Assembly (NCBI RefSeq): GCF_900129805.1
Contig: NZ_FQWY01000007.1
Coordinates: forward strand, 1 to 64,000
Direction: 5' to 3'
Source: Thermosyntropha lipolytica DSM 11003
Lineage (GTDB): Bacteria; Bacillota; Syntrophomonadia; Syntrophomonadales; Syntrophomonadaceae
DNA: 64,000 nt
The position numbers and the translations under genes were made by a program. The notes beneath the pieces were generated by a model. It was not told the origin of the DNA. It made no database searches and worked only from the letters and a program-made list of their open reading frames with translations. This document shows positions 48,891-58,955 of the stretch, piece by piece (position 1 is the stretch's first letter; each line of letters starts with the position of its first letter).

Positions 48891-49811
48891 ATGGTTAAAG
48901 TCCTAGTTTTATACGGGGGAACTTCCTCCGAACGGGAAATTTCCCTGAAAAGCGGAAAAGCGGTGGCTGAAGGCCTTAAAAAGGCAGGCTATGCGGTGGA
49001 AGTTTTGGATGTGAATAAAGACAATCTGGCGGAAATATCCCGCATTAAGCCTGATGTTGTCTTTAATGCACTGCACGGCAAGTACGGGGAAGATGGAAGG
49101 ATGCAGGCTTATCTGGATCTTCTGGGAATACCTTATACCGGTTCGGGCATGACGGCCAGTATTATCGGCATGAATAAGATATTAACAAAAAAGATACTGA
49201 CATGTGAAAATATCCCTACTGCTGAATATGTGGTTATAAAAAGAAAAGGGTTTGTCCCTGAAGATGTCTCATCTATAATGGATAAATTAGGCTGTCCGCT
49301 AGTAGTTAAGGCACCTACCCAGGGTTCCAGCATCGGTACGCATATTGTGAAAAATGCAGAAGCTTTGCGGGAAGCGATAAACGATGCCTTTAATTACGAT
49401 GATGAAGTCCTGGTGGAAAAATTTATCGCCGGTACCGAAGTTACGGCTGCTCTTTTAGGCAATGAAGATCCGGTAGTCTTGCCGATAATTGAAATAACTT
49501 CAGCCAATGAATTTTATGATTATCAATCGAAATATACGCCTGGAATGTGCCAGCACATAATTCCGGCCCGGATTACGAAAAAGGCAGAAACTAAAGTTAG
49601 GGAAATAAGCAGCAAGGTCTATAAAGCCGTAGGCTGTCGCGGTTTTGCCCGGATTGATTTTATAGTCGATAAGGATGATCAGCCCTGGGTTCTGGAGATA
49701 AATACTATCCCGGGTATGACGGAAATGAGCCTGGTGCCTGATGCAGCTAGGGCAGCCGGCATGAGTTTTGAAGAACTGGTGGATCGCATTGTAAAACTGG
49801 CTTTGCAATAA
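48891..49811 (+). CDS. ddl: D-alanine--D-alanine ligase
   Basis: ATP-grasp enzyme that makes the D-Ala-D-Ala end of peptidoglycan precursors; 306 aa. Motifs are LYGGTSSEREISLKSG, NALHGKYGEDG, the ligase loop TQGSSIGTHIV and the metal-binding EINTIPGMTEMSLVP. In the omega-loop region the sequence YDYQSKYTPG contains the Tyr-x-x-Lys-Tyr pattern of D-Ala-specific enzymes. ATG 48891 has TGAGGTGA. A terminator closes the unit. Confidence 0.95.
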   Translation: MVKVLVLYGGTSSEREISLKSGKAVAEGLKKAGYAVEVLDVNKDNLAEISRIKPDVVFNALHGKYGEDGRMQAYLDLLGIPYTGSGMTASIIGMNKILTKKILTCENIPTAEYVVIKRKGFVPEDVSSIMDKLGCPLVVKAPTQGSSIGTHIVKNAEALREAINDAFNYDDEVLVEKFIAGTEVTAALLGNEDPVVLPIIEITSANEFYDYQSKYTPGMCQHIIPARITKKAETKVREISSKVYKAVGCRGFARIDFIVDKDDQPWVLEINTIPGMTEMSLVPDAARAAGMSFEELVDRIVKLALQ

Positions 49812-49846
49812 CCGGTATCCTGTTTAAAATTAAATAGAAGATAAAT

Positions 49847-49880
49847 AATAGCCTTAAGATGGGTATCTTGAGGCTATTTT
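49847..49880 (+). terminator. Terminator of ddl
   Basis: AATAGCCTTAAGAT (49847-49860) pairs with ATCTTGAGGCTATT (49865-49878) across GGGT, one wobble, then TTTT. Confidence 0.87.
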
Positions 49881-49906
49881 AATTATGGCAGGAGGTAATA
49901 GATGTA

Positions 49907-51616
49907 ATGTATAAGGCGGAAGATCTTAAGAGGATTATATCCCGCATTGATGGGCGCGGTTATAAAGCCTACAAGGAGATAGAAGGAGAATATGAGCTTA
50001 ATACCTGTTATCTTTATATAGATCATGCCCAGGCCGACCCTTTTGCCCCTATGAGCCGCATACGCTTAAGGGTGCCTATAGCTAAAGCCGGCTTTCCCAA
50101 GCATCTTTACCAGGGAGTAAAGCTTACCGCTTTAGAAGATATTATTGCCCGGCTTATAAAAAAGGAACTAGACAGGCTTAATCTTAAACCGGCCGGCACT
50201 GGCAACAGCGGGCTCATCTTTATCGATGCCGGAGGCCAGGAGGTCATAAAGAGGACGGCCGTAAAGATAACTTCGGAATTTATAGAAGCCAGGTTATCCG
50301 TAGGCCTTCCCGCTAGCGGGAGAACGATAAAAGGACAGGCGGCCCTGCATATTTTCCTCCATATTTTACCTCTTATAGCGGAAAAATGCCTTTATTATAA
50401 AGAGCTTGACCCGCATATGCTGGAGGAACATGTTAATCTTTTTGCCGACCAGGAATATTTACGCGAAAAACTGGATGAGCTGGGCCTGGTGGCTTTTGTC
50501 GGCAATGGAGCCATATTGCCGCGCAGGAGCGGTAACAGCAATCTTCCTCTGCCGGCGAGAGAAGCAGTTAAATTCAAGTCTCCTCCTGATTTACAGATAA
50601 CTATTACTACTCCTCATCATGGGCCTATAACCGGCATGGGCATAAGAAAAGGGGTAACGCTGATAACCGGCGGAGGTTTTCATGGTAAAAGCACCCTCTT
50701 AAAAGCCCTGGAAAGAGGAGTATATAACCATATAAAGGGTGATGGCCGGGAATGGGTGATAACGGTAAGAGATGCCGTAAAGATAAGAGCGGAAGATGGC
50801 AGAAATATAGAAAAGGTTGACATAAGTTGTTTTATTGACAACCTGCCTTTCCAGAAGGATACGAAAAGTTTTTCCACGGAAAATGCCAGTGGCAGCACTT
50901 CGCAGGCTGCCAATATTATGGAAGCATTAGAATTGGGCGCTAGGCTTTTGCTCCTCGATGAAGATACTAGTGCTACTAATTTCATGATACGCGATGAGCG
51001 GATGCAAAGGCTTATTGCCAAAGATAAGGAACCTATAACTCCTTTTATAGATCGGGTAAGGCAGCTTTATGAAGAGCAGGGAGTCTCCAGCATCCTGGTT
51101 ATAGGAGGATCAGGAGATTATCTGGAGGTAGCAGATACGGTTATTATGCTCGACAGCTACCAGGTTTATAATGTAACCGATAAAGCCAGAAAAATAGTGC
51201 AGGAAGTTCCTAGCCAGCGGATTATAGAGAAGAGAAACCGTTTAGAAGTAAATGCCTTCCGCATCATAAAAAAGGCCAGCTGGTCAGACGGCAGGCATAA
51301 AAAAGCCAAGGTAGCCGCCAAAGGAATCGACACGGTGCTTTATGGCAAAACAGCTATTGACCTGTCGGCGGTAGAACAGCTGATAGACCCCGGGCAGACC
51401 AGAGCTATTGCTCATCTGCTGGTCTATATGCAGCGGTATGTTGATGACAGGCGAAGTTTAAGGGAAATAATTGATAAGGTATATGAAGATATAGCGGATA
51501 ATTTTGAGGTTATATCCCCTTTTCCTGCCGGCCAGCATCCGGGGGATCTGGTTTGGGTGCGCCCTTACGAATTGGGGGCGGCTCTTAATCGCCTGCGTAC
51601 TTTGCAAATAAAATAG
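49907..51616 (+). CDS. ABC-class ATPase (COG3044 type)
   Basis: Soluble ATPase of the poorly studied predicted-ABC-class family; 569 aa, the usual length. Walker A is GGGFHGKSTLL, the signature-like stretch is ENASGSTSQAANIMEALELG, and Walker B is LLLLDEDTSATNFM. A second acidic segment VIGGSGDYLEVADTVIMLD follows. The first 200 residues are a family-specific N-terminal domain. There are no membrane spans. Function is not established; RNA or nucleic acid handling has been suggested for ABC ATPases without permeases. AGGAGG precedes ATG 49907. The mqn operon starts 63 bp later. Confidence 0.85.
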   Translation: MYKAEDLKRIISRIDGRGYKAYKEIEGEYELNTCYLYIDHAQADPFAPMSRIRLRVPIAKAGFPKHLYQGVKLTALEDIIARLIKKELDRLNLKPAGTGNSGLIFIDAGGQEVIKRTAVKITSEFIEARLSVGLPASGRTIKGQAALHIFLHILPLIAEKCLYYKELDPHMLEEHVNLFADQEYLREKLDELGLVAFVGNGAILPRRSGNSNLPLPAREAVKFKSPPDLQITITTPHHGPITGMGIRKGVTLITGGGFHGKSTLLKALERGVYNHIKGDGREWVITVRDAVKIRAEDGRNIEKVDISCFIDNLPFQKDTKSFSTENASGSTSQAANIMEALELGARLLLLDEDTSATNFMIRDERMQRLIAKDKEPITPFIDRVRQLYEEQGVSSILVIGGSGDYLEVADTVIMLDSYQVYNVTDKARKIVQEVPSQRIIEKRNRLEVNAFRIIKKASWSDGRHKKAKVAAKGIDTVLYGKTAIDLSAVEQLIDPGQTRAIAHLLVYMQRYVDDRRSLREIIDKVYEDIADNFEVISPFPAGQHPGDLVWVRPYELGAALNRLRTLQIK

Positions 51617-51679
51617 TTTTCTTACCTGCAGTACATTTATTTGTTATAATAGATTTTAAATAATCAGGGGAGAGAAGAA

Positions 51680-52759
51680 ATGGATAAAAGACTTGCTGAG
51701 ATAAGAGAAAAAGTTGCAAATGGCATACGTTTAACTAAGGAAGATGGGCTTTTTCTATATGAGTTTCCTGATCTTTTATCTATCGGGCAAATAGCCAAAG
51801 AAAAAAAGAAGCAGCTTATAGGGGACTATGTTTTTTTTAATGTTAACTGCCATATTAACTTGACTAATATATGTGTTTCCAAGTGCAAGTTCTGCGCATT
51901 CGGGGTAGATGAAAACGCACCTAAACCTTATGCCATGACGGTAGAGCAAGCTTTTGACTATGCCTCCAGGGCTGTAGATCAGGGGATAACGGAATTTCAT
52001 ATTGTAAGCGCATTAAATCCTAAACTTACTCTCGATTATTATGTGGAAATAATAAGCCGTCTTAAAAAAGCCTATCCGCATATACTTATTCAGGCATTGA
52101 CTGCTGTTGAAATCGTCTATCTGGCTAATATAAGCCATCTCTCCGTGGAGGAAGTTCTTTGTGCTTTGAAGGATGCCGGCCTGGATGCTATTCCCGGTGG
52201 GGGAGCCGAGATTTTAGATGACAGGATAAGAAAAGAGCTTTGTCCGCGCAAAGCAAGCAGTGAAGAATGGCTGGAGGTACACCGCATAGCTCATAAGCTG
52301 GGAATTAAGACTAACTGTACCATGCTTTTTGGGCATATCGAAAATTACGAGGACCGGATAAACCATTTGCTTAAATTAAGGGAATTGCAGGATGAAGCTC
52401 CCGGTTTTAAGGCTTTTATTCCTCTGCCTTTCCTGCCGGAAAATACAGCTCTGGCCCACCTGAATAAAACGAGTGTTTTCGACCAGCTTAAAACTATAGC
52501 CATATCCAGGCTGATCCTGGATAACATAGAACATATAAAAGCCTTCTGGGTCATGCTGGGTATTCCCGTAGCCCAGATAGCTCTGGAATTTGGGGCTGAT
52601 GACCTGGATGGAACTATTATCGAGGAAAAAATTATGCATGCTGCCGGAGCCAAAACGGATAAAGGCATTTCCAAAACTAGTATTATAAGGCTTATAAAAG
52701 AAGCCGGCTATATACCAGCAGAACGGGACACGGTCTATAATATTCTCCAGACTTATTAA
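51680..52759 (+). CDS. mqnE: Aminofutalosine synthase (radical SAM)
   Basis: Second enzyme of the futalosine menaquinone pathway; it adds an adenosyl radical to the enolpyruvyl benzoate made by MqnA, giving aminofutalosine. The 359-aa product carries the cluster motif Cys65-x3-Cys69-x2-Cys72 (ICVSKCKFCAFG). NVNCHINLTN, KDAGLDAIPGGGAEI and GHIENYEDRI fit MqnE rather than MqnC. The usual HIVGGLHP reads HIVSALNP, a small departure. GGGGAGAG precedes ATG 51680. It heads a four-gene run mqnE-mqnA-mqnC-MTAP-like with gaps of 17-28 bp. Confidence 0.9.
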   Translation: MDKRLAEIREKVANGIRLTKEDGLFLYEFPDLLSIGQIAKEKKKQLIGDYVFFNVNCHINLTNICVSKCKFCAFGVDENAPKPYAMTVEQAFDYASRAVDQGITEFHIVSALNPKLTLDYYVEIISRLKKAYPHILIQALTAVEIVYLANISHLSVEEVLCALKDAGLDAIPGGGAEILDDRIRKELCPRKASSEEWLEVHRIAHKLGIKTNCTMLFGHIENYEDRINHLLKLRELQDEAPGFKAFIPLPFLPENTALAHLNKTSVFDQLKTIAISRLILDNIEHIKAFWVMLGIPVAQIALEFGADDLDGTIIEEKIMHAAGAKTDKGISKTSIIRLIKEAGYIPAERDTVYNILQTY

Positions 52760-52787
52760 CCAGATAGCAGGGGGGCGGAGGAACAGG

Positions 52788-53615
52788 ATGCGGCCGCGAG
52801 TAGGACACATACAGTTTATAAATTGTTTTCCCCTTTTTTATGGACTTATTGAGAAAAAGTTTTTACTGGAAATAGAGCTGATAAAAGGCAACCCGACTGA
52901 TCTAAACCGCATGTTGAAAGAGGGAGAGCTTGATCTGGCTCCTATTTCTTCTATTGCCTATGCCCAAAATTATGAGGAATATGTCCTGATGCCGGATATA
53001 TCGATAAGCTGTGATGGAGAAGTTAAAAGTGTTTACCTGTTCTCCAAAGTGCCGATTGAAGAATTGGATGGCAAGAAGATTGCCCTGAGCAATATATCTG
53101 CTACTTCGGTTAATCTTTTATATATACTGATGCACTTTTTTTATAAGATTGAACCTCACTATTTTATTTCAGCTCCAGAACTGGGAGCTATGCTTTTAGA
53201 AGGAGAAGCCGCCTTGCTTATAGGTGATGATGCCCTGAGGGCTAAATACAAGCAGGAAAAGAGGCTTTTCGTATATGATCTGGGCCAATTATGGAAGGAT
53301 AAAACAGGTCTGCCCATGGTGTTTGCCGTATGGGCAATAAGGGAAGAGTTTGCGCAAAAAAACCTGGATACCATAAGGCTTATAAAAAACACCTTTGTCG
53401 ACTCCATAAGCTTGAGCCTGGAAAATGTTGAAGAGGTAGCCGCCAAGGCGGCTTACTGGGAAGATTTTACTACCTCCTACCTGGTAGACTATTTTAAGAG
53501 TTTGCGTTTTGATTTTGACCTTTCCAAACAGGAAGGACTTGAGGAATATTATCGCTATGCCCATAAGTTAGGTATTTTAGAAAAGGTTCCGCCTTTAAAA
53601 ATACTCAATATATAA
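52788..53615 (+). CDS. mqnA: Chorismate dehydratase
   Basis: First enzyme of the futalosine route: removes water from chorismate to give 3-[(1-carboxyvinyl)oxy]benzoate. A 275-aa protein with a periplasmic-binding-protein-like fold but no signal peptide. Family marks are RVGHIQFINCFPLFYGL, LNRMLKEGELDLAPISSIAYA, SVYLFSKVP, the ligand-binding stretch SATSVNLLYIL and the D/G-rich LIGDDALRAK. ATG 52788 has GGAGGAACAGG upstream. It lies between the two radical SAM enzymes of the same pathway. Confidence 0.9.
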   Translation: MRPRVGHIQFINCFPLFYGLIEKKFLLEIELIKGNPTDLNRMLKEGELDLAPISSIAYAQNYEEYVLMPDISISCDGEVKSVYLFSKVPIEELDGKKIALSNISATSVNLLYILMHFFYKIEPHYFISAPELGAMLLEGEAALLIGDDALRAKYKQEKRLFVYDLGQLWKDKTGLPMVFAVWAIREEFAQKNLDTIRLIKNTFVDSISLSLENVEEVAAKAAYWEDFTTSYLVDYFKSLRFDFDLSKQEGLEEYYRYAHKLGILEKVPPLKILNI

Positions 53616-53632
53616 AGCTGGAGAGGATAGAT

Positions 53633-54697
53633 TTGCGAGCTGATAGATTATTGGAAGATATCGTAAATGGAAAACGCATGACAGATGAGGAATTTGTCAA
53701 GCTCTGGCAGGAAGCTGATTTTTTTGCTTTAGGGAAAGCGGCTGATGCCAGAAGGCAAAAAATATTTGGCCATAATTTAGCTACTTTCATAATCGACCGC
53801 AATATAAACTACACCAATATTTGCAGCTGCCGGTGTAAATTCTGCGCTTTTTACCGGACAAGGGAAGCGAAAGATGCTTATGTCATCGACCGCGAAGCTC
53901 TTTGGGCCAAGATTGAGGAAGCAATAGATCTGGGAGCCACCCAGCTCATGATACAGGGAGGGCTTAATGAAGAGCTGGATATAACTTTTTTTACCGACAT
54001 GTTTAAAGATATAAAAGCCAGATATAATATAACCCTGCATTCATTAAGTGCTCCTGAAATATCGTTTATTGCTAAAATATCCGGGTTAAGCATAAAGGAA
54101 ACCCTTTTAAGGCTAAAAGAGGCCGGACTTGATTCCTTGCCCGGAGGAGGAGCAGAAATCCTGCATGATGATGTAAGAAGAGAGATAAGCCCCAATAAAA
54201 TAAGTACGGAAGAATGGCTTTCTATCATGAAAACAGCTCATGAAATAGGACTTGCTTCTACGGCTACCATGATGATGGGAAGTATTGAAAAATTAGAACA
54301 CCAGCTTTACCATTTGCACCAAATTCGCGACTTGCAGGACCAAACAGGTGGTTTCAGGGCTTTCATTGTCTGGACTTATCAGCCAGGTAATAATATGCTG
54401 GCGGGAGATAAGATTTCTTCGCTTTACTATCTGCGTTTTCTGGCTTTATCCAGGCTTTATCTGGATAATTTTAAGCACATACAGGGATCCTGGGTTACTC
54501 AGGGCAAAGAGATTGGACAGCTTTCCCTTCTTTTTGGGGCTGATGATTTGGGAAGCATAATGATCGAGGAAAATGTGGTAAGGGCAGCAGGCACTTTTTA
54601 TAAGATGAAAAAAGAAGAAATGATTTCCCTTATCCGTTCGGCAGGCAGAATACCGGCCCAGAGAGACACGTCCTATAACATACTGCAAATTTTTTAA
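53633..54697 (+). CDS. mqnC: Cyclic dehypoxanthinyl futalosine synthase (radical SAM)
   Basis: Closes the ring of dehypoxanthinyl futalosine, after the purine base has been removed. The 354-aa product has the cluster motif Cys64-x3-Cys68-x2-Cys71 (ICSCRCKFCAFYR), preceded by IIDRNINYTN. QLMIQGGLNEEL, LKEAGLDSLPGGGAEIL and WTYQPGNNMLAGD are MqnC-like. TTG 53633 follows GGAGAGGATAG. The next enzyme, MqnD, is not in the window. The gene that follows could supply the base-removal step needed before MqnC. Confidence 0.9.
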   Translation: MRADRLLEDIVNGKRMTDEEFVKLWQEADFFALGKAADARRQKIFGHNLATFIIDRNINYTNICSCRCKFCAFYRTREAKDAYVIDREALWAKIEEAIDLGATQLMIQGGLNEELDITFFTDMFKDIKARYNITLHSLSAPEISFIAKISGLSIKETLLRLKEAGLDSLPGGGAEILHDDVRREISPNKISTEEWLSIMKTAHEIGLASTATMMMGSIEKLEHQLYHLHQIRDLQDQTGGFRAFIVWTYQPGNNMLAGDKISSLYYLRFLALSRLYLDNFKHIQGSWVTQGKEIGQLSLLFGADDLGSIMIEENVVRAAGTFYKMKKEEMISLIRSAGRIPAQRDTSYNILQIF

Positions 54698-54719
54698 ACT
54701 GTAAGGTGAGGCGATATAG

Positions 54720-55553
54720 ATGTATGTACCAGCAGCAGAATTTGCCTTTATAGGAGGCTCCAGCACTTTAAGCATTGAAATTCCGGAGGATTTGGGGCTG
54801 GATTATGTAGAAGTTCTGGAAACTTTAAAATTTGAAACCCCTTTTGGCACCAGTCCCCAGTTTAAGCTGTTGGCAGTAAAGAGCCGGGAAGGAATCCGCA
54901 GGGTTTTAGCCTGCCGTATGCATGGATGGAGGAGAGGAATTAAAAGAGGAGATGCGTCCCGGCAGATATTCTGGGTGTTTAAACAGGCAGGAGTAAAACG
55001 GATAATAGCGGAAGGCGGGGTGGGAGCGGTAAATCATCTCTTAAATCCCCGGGATCTAGTTATCCCTCATGATTATATGGATTTTTCTATGCGCAAAGAT
55101 GTAGGGCTTGAAGATCGGCATCTTCTTATTATGCGGGATGCGCTGTGTCCGGAGATGCGGGACAAAATATTCTCCATAGCCCAACAAAACTGGCGCAAAG
55201 GAAAAGTCTTTGAACGCGGAATATACTGCAATACGGATGGAAGGCATTTTGAAAGCCCGGCAGAAGTCAACTATTACAAAATAGCCGGGGCTGATATTAT
55301 AGGGCAGAGCATATGTCCTGAGGTCTATCTGGCCCGTGAGATAGGGGCTTGCTATGCCGGCATCTATTTAGTGGTAAATTATGCTGAAGGTGTAGTAACT
55401 CCCTGGCAGCATGAGGAGCTTAAAGATATCTTTTATGCAGAAAGTGCTGCAATAGGAAAGATAATATTTGAATTTTTAAAACAGCTCCCGCCAGTTCCTG
55501 GCTGCCAGTGTGCTGAATTGCGAAAAGAAACCCTTTTAAAACCTGTTTATTAG
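54720..55553 (+). CDS. MTAP/PNP-family nucleoside phosphorylase in the mqn operon
   Basis: A 277-aa phosphorylase of the 5'-methylthioadenosine/purine nucleoside family. Phosphate and base site features are FIGGSSTLSIEI, ETPFGTSPQFKLL, the glycine-rich RIIAEGGVGAVNHLL, the DRHFESPAEVNYY-like segment, GQSICPEVYLAREIGACYAGIYLVVNYAEG. The expected catalytic acid would lie in or near that last stretch. The position right behind mqnC suggests it removes adenine or hypoxanthine from aminofutalosine/futalosine by phosphorolysis, replacing MqnB or MTAN. It could equally serve methylthioadenosine salvage, since speE makes that compound. ATG 54720 has AAGGTGAGG. Confidence 0.82.
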   Translation: MYVPAAEFAFIGGSSTLSIEIPEDLGLDYVEVLETLKFETPFGTSPQFKLLAVKSREGIRRVLACRMHGWRRGIKRGDASRQIFWVFKQAGVKRIIAEGGVGAVNHLLNPRDLVIPHDYMDFSMRKDVGLEDRHLLIMRDALCPEMRDKIFSIAQQNWRKGKVFERGIYCNTDGRHFESPAEVNYYKIAGADIIGQSICPEVYLAREIGACYAGIYLVVNYAEGVVTPWQHEELKDIFYAESAAIGKIIFEFLKQLPPVPGCQCAELRKETLLKPVY

Positions 55554-55618
55554 AGGGGGAAGTTTTATAAAAACAGGCCTGCGCAATAGGCAAAGGCGGG
55601 ATTAAAAAGGAGGTAAAT

Positions 55619-58357
55619 ATGGCGCGAAATAATAAGAGTACGATAAGGCTTATAGTTTTCTTACTCCTTTTGGGAGGAATCTCTCTTTTTCTTCATCTTT
55701 ATGCCGATTTTCTCTGGTTCAAATCTGTAAACTATGCAGCAGTTTTTACTACTATACTCCTTAATAAGATTGTTTTGTATGCCGCAGTATTTCTGGCTGT
55801 TTTTCTGCTCTGCTATATAAACCTTATTTTTACCCGCAAAAATATAGGCATTAATTATAAAGATGAAGATGATGACCCTACCGTAATTTATCTGGATGAA
55901 GAGCGGCATAAATCCCCCTGGCTGGAATTTTTAAAGGGGAAATATGCTACCTGGATATTTATAGGCATAAGCCTTTTTATAGCATTTTTGATCAGCTCTT
56001 CGGTAGCTGATAAATGGATTCTGGTGCAGCAGTATATAAATAAGGTGCCTTTTAATATTAACGATCCTATTTTTAATAAAGATTTAAGCTTTTACTTTTT
56101 TAATCTGGCTTTTTATCAGTTTATATACAGTATATTAATGTCCACCTTAATTCTCATCACTATTATTGTCGGAACCATATACCTGTTTAATGCTTCGTCT
56201 AATATATTATTTGGAGACTGGAGACAATTTACCGTAGCCAAGGGACATATGGCAACCCTTTTTGCCGCTATATTTGCCCTGCAAGCCCTCAAATACAAAC
56301 TTGCTTCTTATGAAATATTATTTTCCCCTTCAGGTATAGTGTTTGGGGCTACCTATGCTGATGTATATGCCCGTTTAGTTTCCTATAAAGCTCTGGTGAT
56401 AATTTCGCTGGTAATTGCCGCTGTAATCCTGCTCAATATATTCATAAGGCGGGTAAGCTGGATCGTAGGAAGTATTGCCGTATGGCTGGTTATTGTTCTG
56501 GTTTTGAGCGGAATTTATCCTGGCCTTTTGCAAAAATTTGTCGTTCAGCCTAATGAGTTTAATAAGGAAAAGAAGTATATCGAAAATGCTATAAAATATA
56601 CGCGGCAGGCCTATGCTCTGGATCAAGCTGAACACAAAGATTTTCCGGTTGATTATAAACTGGATATAAATAATCCTAGCGATGCCCCGACTATTAATAA
56701 TATAAGGCTCTGGGACTGGCAGCCATTGCTTACTACCTATAAGAGCTTACAGGAACTTCGTCCCTACTATGTATTTAATGATGTCGATATCGACCGCTAT
56801 GTTATAGATGGCAAATACCGTCAGGTAATGCTGGCCGCCCGTGAGATTGACCCCAGCGGGCTTCCTGAAAATGCCCGTACCTGGATAAATGAAAGACTTA
56901 TGTATACTCATGGCTATGGTTTAGTAGTAAGCCCGGTAAATGAAGTAGAAGAAGAAGGTTTTCCGCGCTTTTTTATCAAAGATATACCACCTGTTTTTAC
57001 TACTGACTTAACTGTAAAAAGACCCGAGATATATTTTGGAGAACTTACTAACTCCTATGTCATTGTAAATACTAAACAAAAAGAATTCGACTATCCTATG
57101 GGAAATACTAATGTCTATTGCTTCTATGAAGGCAAAAATGGCATAAAACTTGATTCAGTAGGCAAAAAACTCATGTTCGCCTGGGTACTTAAGGATTATA
57201 AAATGCTGCTGTCTTCAGATATAACTAAGGAAAGCCAGATATTAATGAATCGCAATATAGTAGAAAGGGTTAAAAAAATTGCTCCCTACCTCTATTTTGA
57301 TGATGATCCTTATATAGTAATAAATAAAGAAAATGGCAAATTATACTGGATCATTGATGCTTATACCTACTCGGACAAGTATCCTTATTCTCAACCTTTT
57401 GACCGTCGGGGCAATAACTATGTAAGAAATGCCGTAAAAATAGTTATAGATGCTTATACCGGAGAAATGGACTTTTATATAGCTGATAAATCCGACCCGG
57501 TTATAAAAACTTACAGCCGGATATTTAAAGGGGTATTTAAACCTTTAGAACAGATGCCACCAGAACTTAAGAGCCATATAAGGTATCCATCCTGGCTGTT
57601 TACTATTCAGGCTAAAATGTATCAGACTTTCCATATGACTGACCCTAATGTTTTTTATAACAAAGAAGATATCTGGCTCATTCCTACAGAAATTGTTGGA
57701 AATAAGCCAGTTGAGATGGAACCTTACTACATTATTATGAGACTGCCTGAAGAAACTGAAGAAGAGTATATACTTATGCTTCCTTTTACACCCAAAAACC
57801 GACCTAATATGGTAGCCTGGATGTGCGTGCGCAATGATGGTGACAACTATGGAAAAATGCTGGTTTATAATTTCCCCAAACAAGAAACTATATATGGACC
57901 TTACCAGCTTGAATCCAGGATAAATCAGGATACTTACATTTCCCAGCAGATAAGCTTATGGGATCAAAGGGGCTCTAATGTTTACCGGGGCAACCTGCTA
58001 GTCATACCGATACAAAATTCTATCCTTTATGTAGAGCCTTTGTATCTGCAGGCGGAAAATGGGAAGATTCCTGAACTTAAACGGGTTATTGTAGCTTTTG
58101 AAAATCGGATAGTTATGGAGCCTACCCTGGATGCTGCTCTGCTTAAACTGTTTGGAGAGAAAAAGGTCAATATAGAGGAGAAAACCCCTCCCTCACTGGA
58201 AGCCGGAACTGACCTTCGCGAACTGGCGAAAAAGGCAAGAGAATATTATGACCAGGCTAACCGGCTCTTACAGCAGGGAGATTGGGCCGGATATGGAGAA
58301 AATATAAGGAATCTGGAAAAAGTATTAAAACAAATGGAAGAAGCTGCGGCTTACTAG
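55619..58357 (+). CDS. UPF0182 (COG1615) large membrane protein
   Basis: A 912-aa protein of a widespread but uncharacterised family. About seven N-terminal membrane spans (near 8-25, 41-64, 100-120, 157-190, 205-225, 250-272 and 280-305) are followed by a 550-residue outer domain. The conserved core includes [31 protein letters not shown] and [12 protein letters not shown], and a C-terminal helical end carries many Glu/Lys. Length fits the family. AAGGAGG precedes ATG 55619. It is probably a single gene; the function is unknown. Confidence 0.9.
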   Translation: MARNNKSTIRLIVFLLLLGGISLFLHLYADFLWFKSVNYAAVFTTILLNKIVLYAAVFLAVFLLCYINLIFTRKNIGINYKDEDDDPTVIYLDEERHKSPWLEFLKGKYATWIFIGISLFIAFLISSSVADKWILVQQYINKVPFNINDPIFNKDLSFYFFNLAFYQFIYSILMSTLILITIIVGTIYLFNASSNILFGDWRQFTVAKGHMATLFAAIFALQALKYKLASYEILFSPSGIVFGATYADVYARLVSYKALVIISLVIAAVILLNIFIRRVSWIVGSIAVWLVIVLVLSGIYPGLLQKFVVQPNEFNKEKKYIENAIKYTRQAYALDQAEHKDFPVDYKLDINNPSDAPTINNIRLWDWQPLLTTYKSLQELRPYYVFNDVDIDRYVIDGKYRQVMLAAREIDPSGLPENARTWINERLMYTHGYGLVVSPVNEVEEEGFPRFFIKDIPPVFTTDLTVKRPEIYFGELTNSYVIVNTKQKEFDYPMGNTNVYCFYEGKNGIKLDSVGKKLMFAWVLKDYKMLLSSDITKESQILMNRNIVERVKKIAPYLYFDDDPYIVINKENGKLYWIIDAYTYSDKYPYSQPFDRRGNNYVRNAVKIVIDAYTGEMDFYIADKSDPVIKTYSRIFKGVFKPLEQMPPELKSHIRYPSWLFTIQAKMYQTFHMTDPNVFYNKEDIWLIPTEIVGNKPVEMEPYYIIMRLPEETEEEYILMLPFTPKNRPNMVAWMCVRNDGDNYGKMLVYNFPKQETIYGPYQLESRINQDTYISQQISLWDQRGSNVYRGNLLVIPIQNSILYVEPLYLQAENGKIPELKRVIVAFENRIVMEPTLDAALLKLFGEKKVNIEEKTPPSLEAGTDLRELAKKAREYYDQANRLLQQGDWAGYGENIRNLEKVLKQMEEAAAY

Positions 58358-58409
58358 CCGGGCTTCTTTTCCTTACAACATAACACAATACTTATGGGGG
58401 GAAATAAAG

Positions 58410-58955
58410 ATGGCAGAGATAAAAATAGTATGCCTGGGCGACAGCACCACTTATGGGTTCCCTTATGGACCCGAGCATTCCTGGACTTCTATGCTGGCTG
58501 AACAGATAAATGGCAAGGTAATTAACAAAGGGATCAATGGCAATACTACCGAAGACATGCTCCGGCGGTTTAAACGGGATGTGCTGGATTTAAAGCCGGA
58601 TTATGTAATAATCACCGGAGGGATAAATGATGTGGTACAGGGAGAAAGTCTGGCAGCCATAACTTTTAATATAGAAAACATGGTAAGAGAAGCCCTGGCG
58701 CAGGGAATAAAAGTGGTACTAGGGCTTCCTACACCGGTTGATTATCCCGCCTGGGAAAAAGTGTTGCAAAACTTGAGGGATTGGCTAGTACAGCTGGCTA
58801 AAAGCTTAAACCTTCCGGTAATTGATTTCAGCAAGGCTTTTTACGATGAGAACCATATCCTTAAAAAACATCTCCTTCTCCCTGATGGGGGTCATCCCAC
58901 CAGGGAGGGTTATAAAGCCATGTTTGCCCAGATTGATTTAAACCTTTTTATATAG
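58410..58955 (+). CDS. SGNH/GDSL-family hydrolase
   Basis: Esterase/lipase-like hydrolase, 181 aa, without a signal peptide. The four SGNH blocks are visible: Ser in CLGDSTTYG, Gly in GINGNTTEDM, Asn in ITGGINDVVQG and the catalytic Asp/His in LPDGGHPTREGY. Substrate (acyl ester, acetyl-sugar or lysophospholipid) is not readable. GGGGGG precedes ATG 58410. Its stop overlaps the convergent PP-loop gene by 8 bp. Confidence 0.92.
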   Translation: MAEIKIVCLGDSTTYGFPYGPEHSWTSMLAEQINGKVINKGINGNTTEDMLRRFKRDVLDLKPDYVIITGGINDVVQGESLAAITFNIENMVREALAQGIKVVLGLPTPVDYPAWEKVLQNLRDWLVQLAKSLNLPVIDFSKAFYDENHILKKHLLLPDGGHPTREGYKAMFAQIDLNLFI

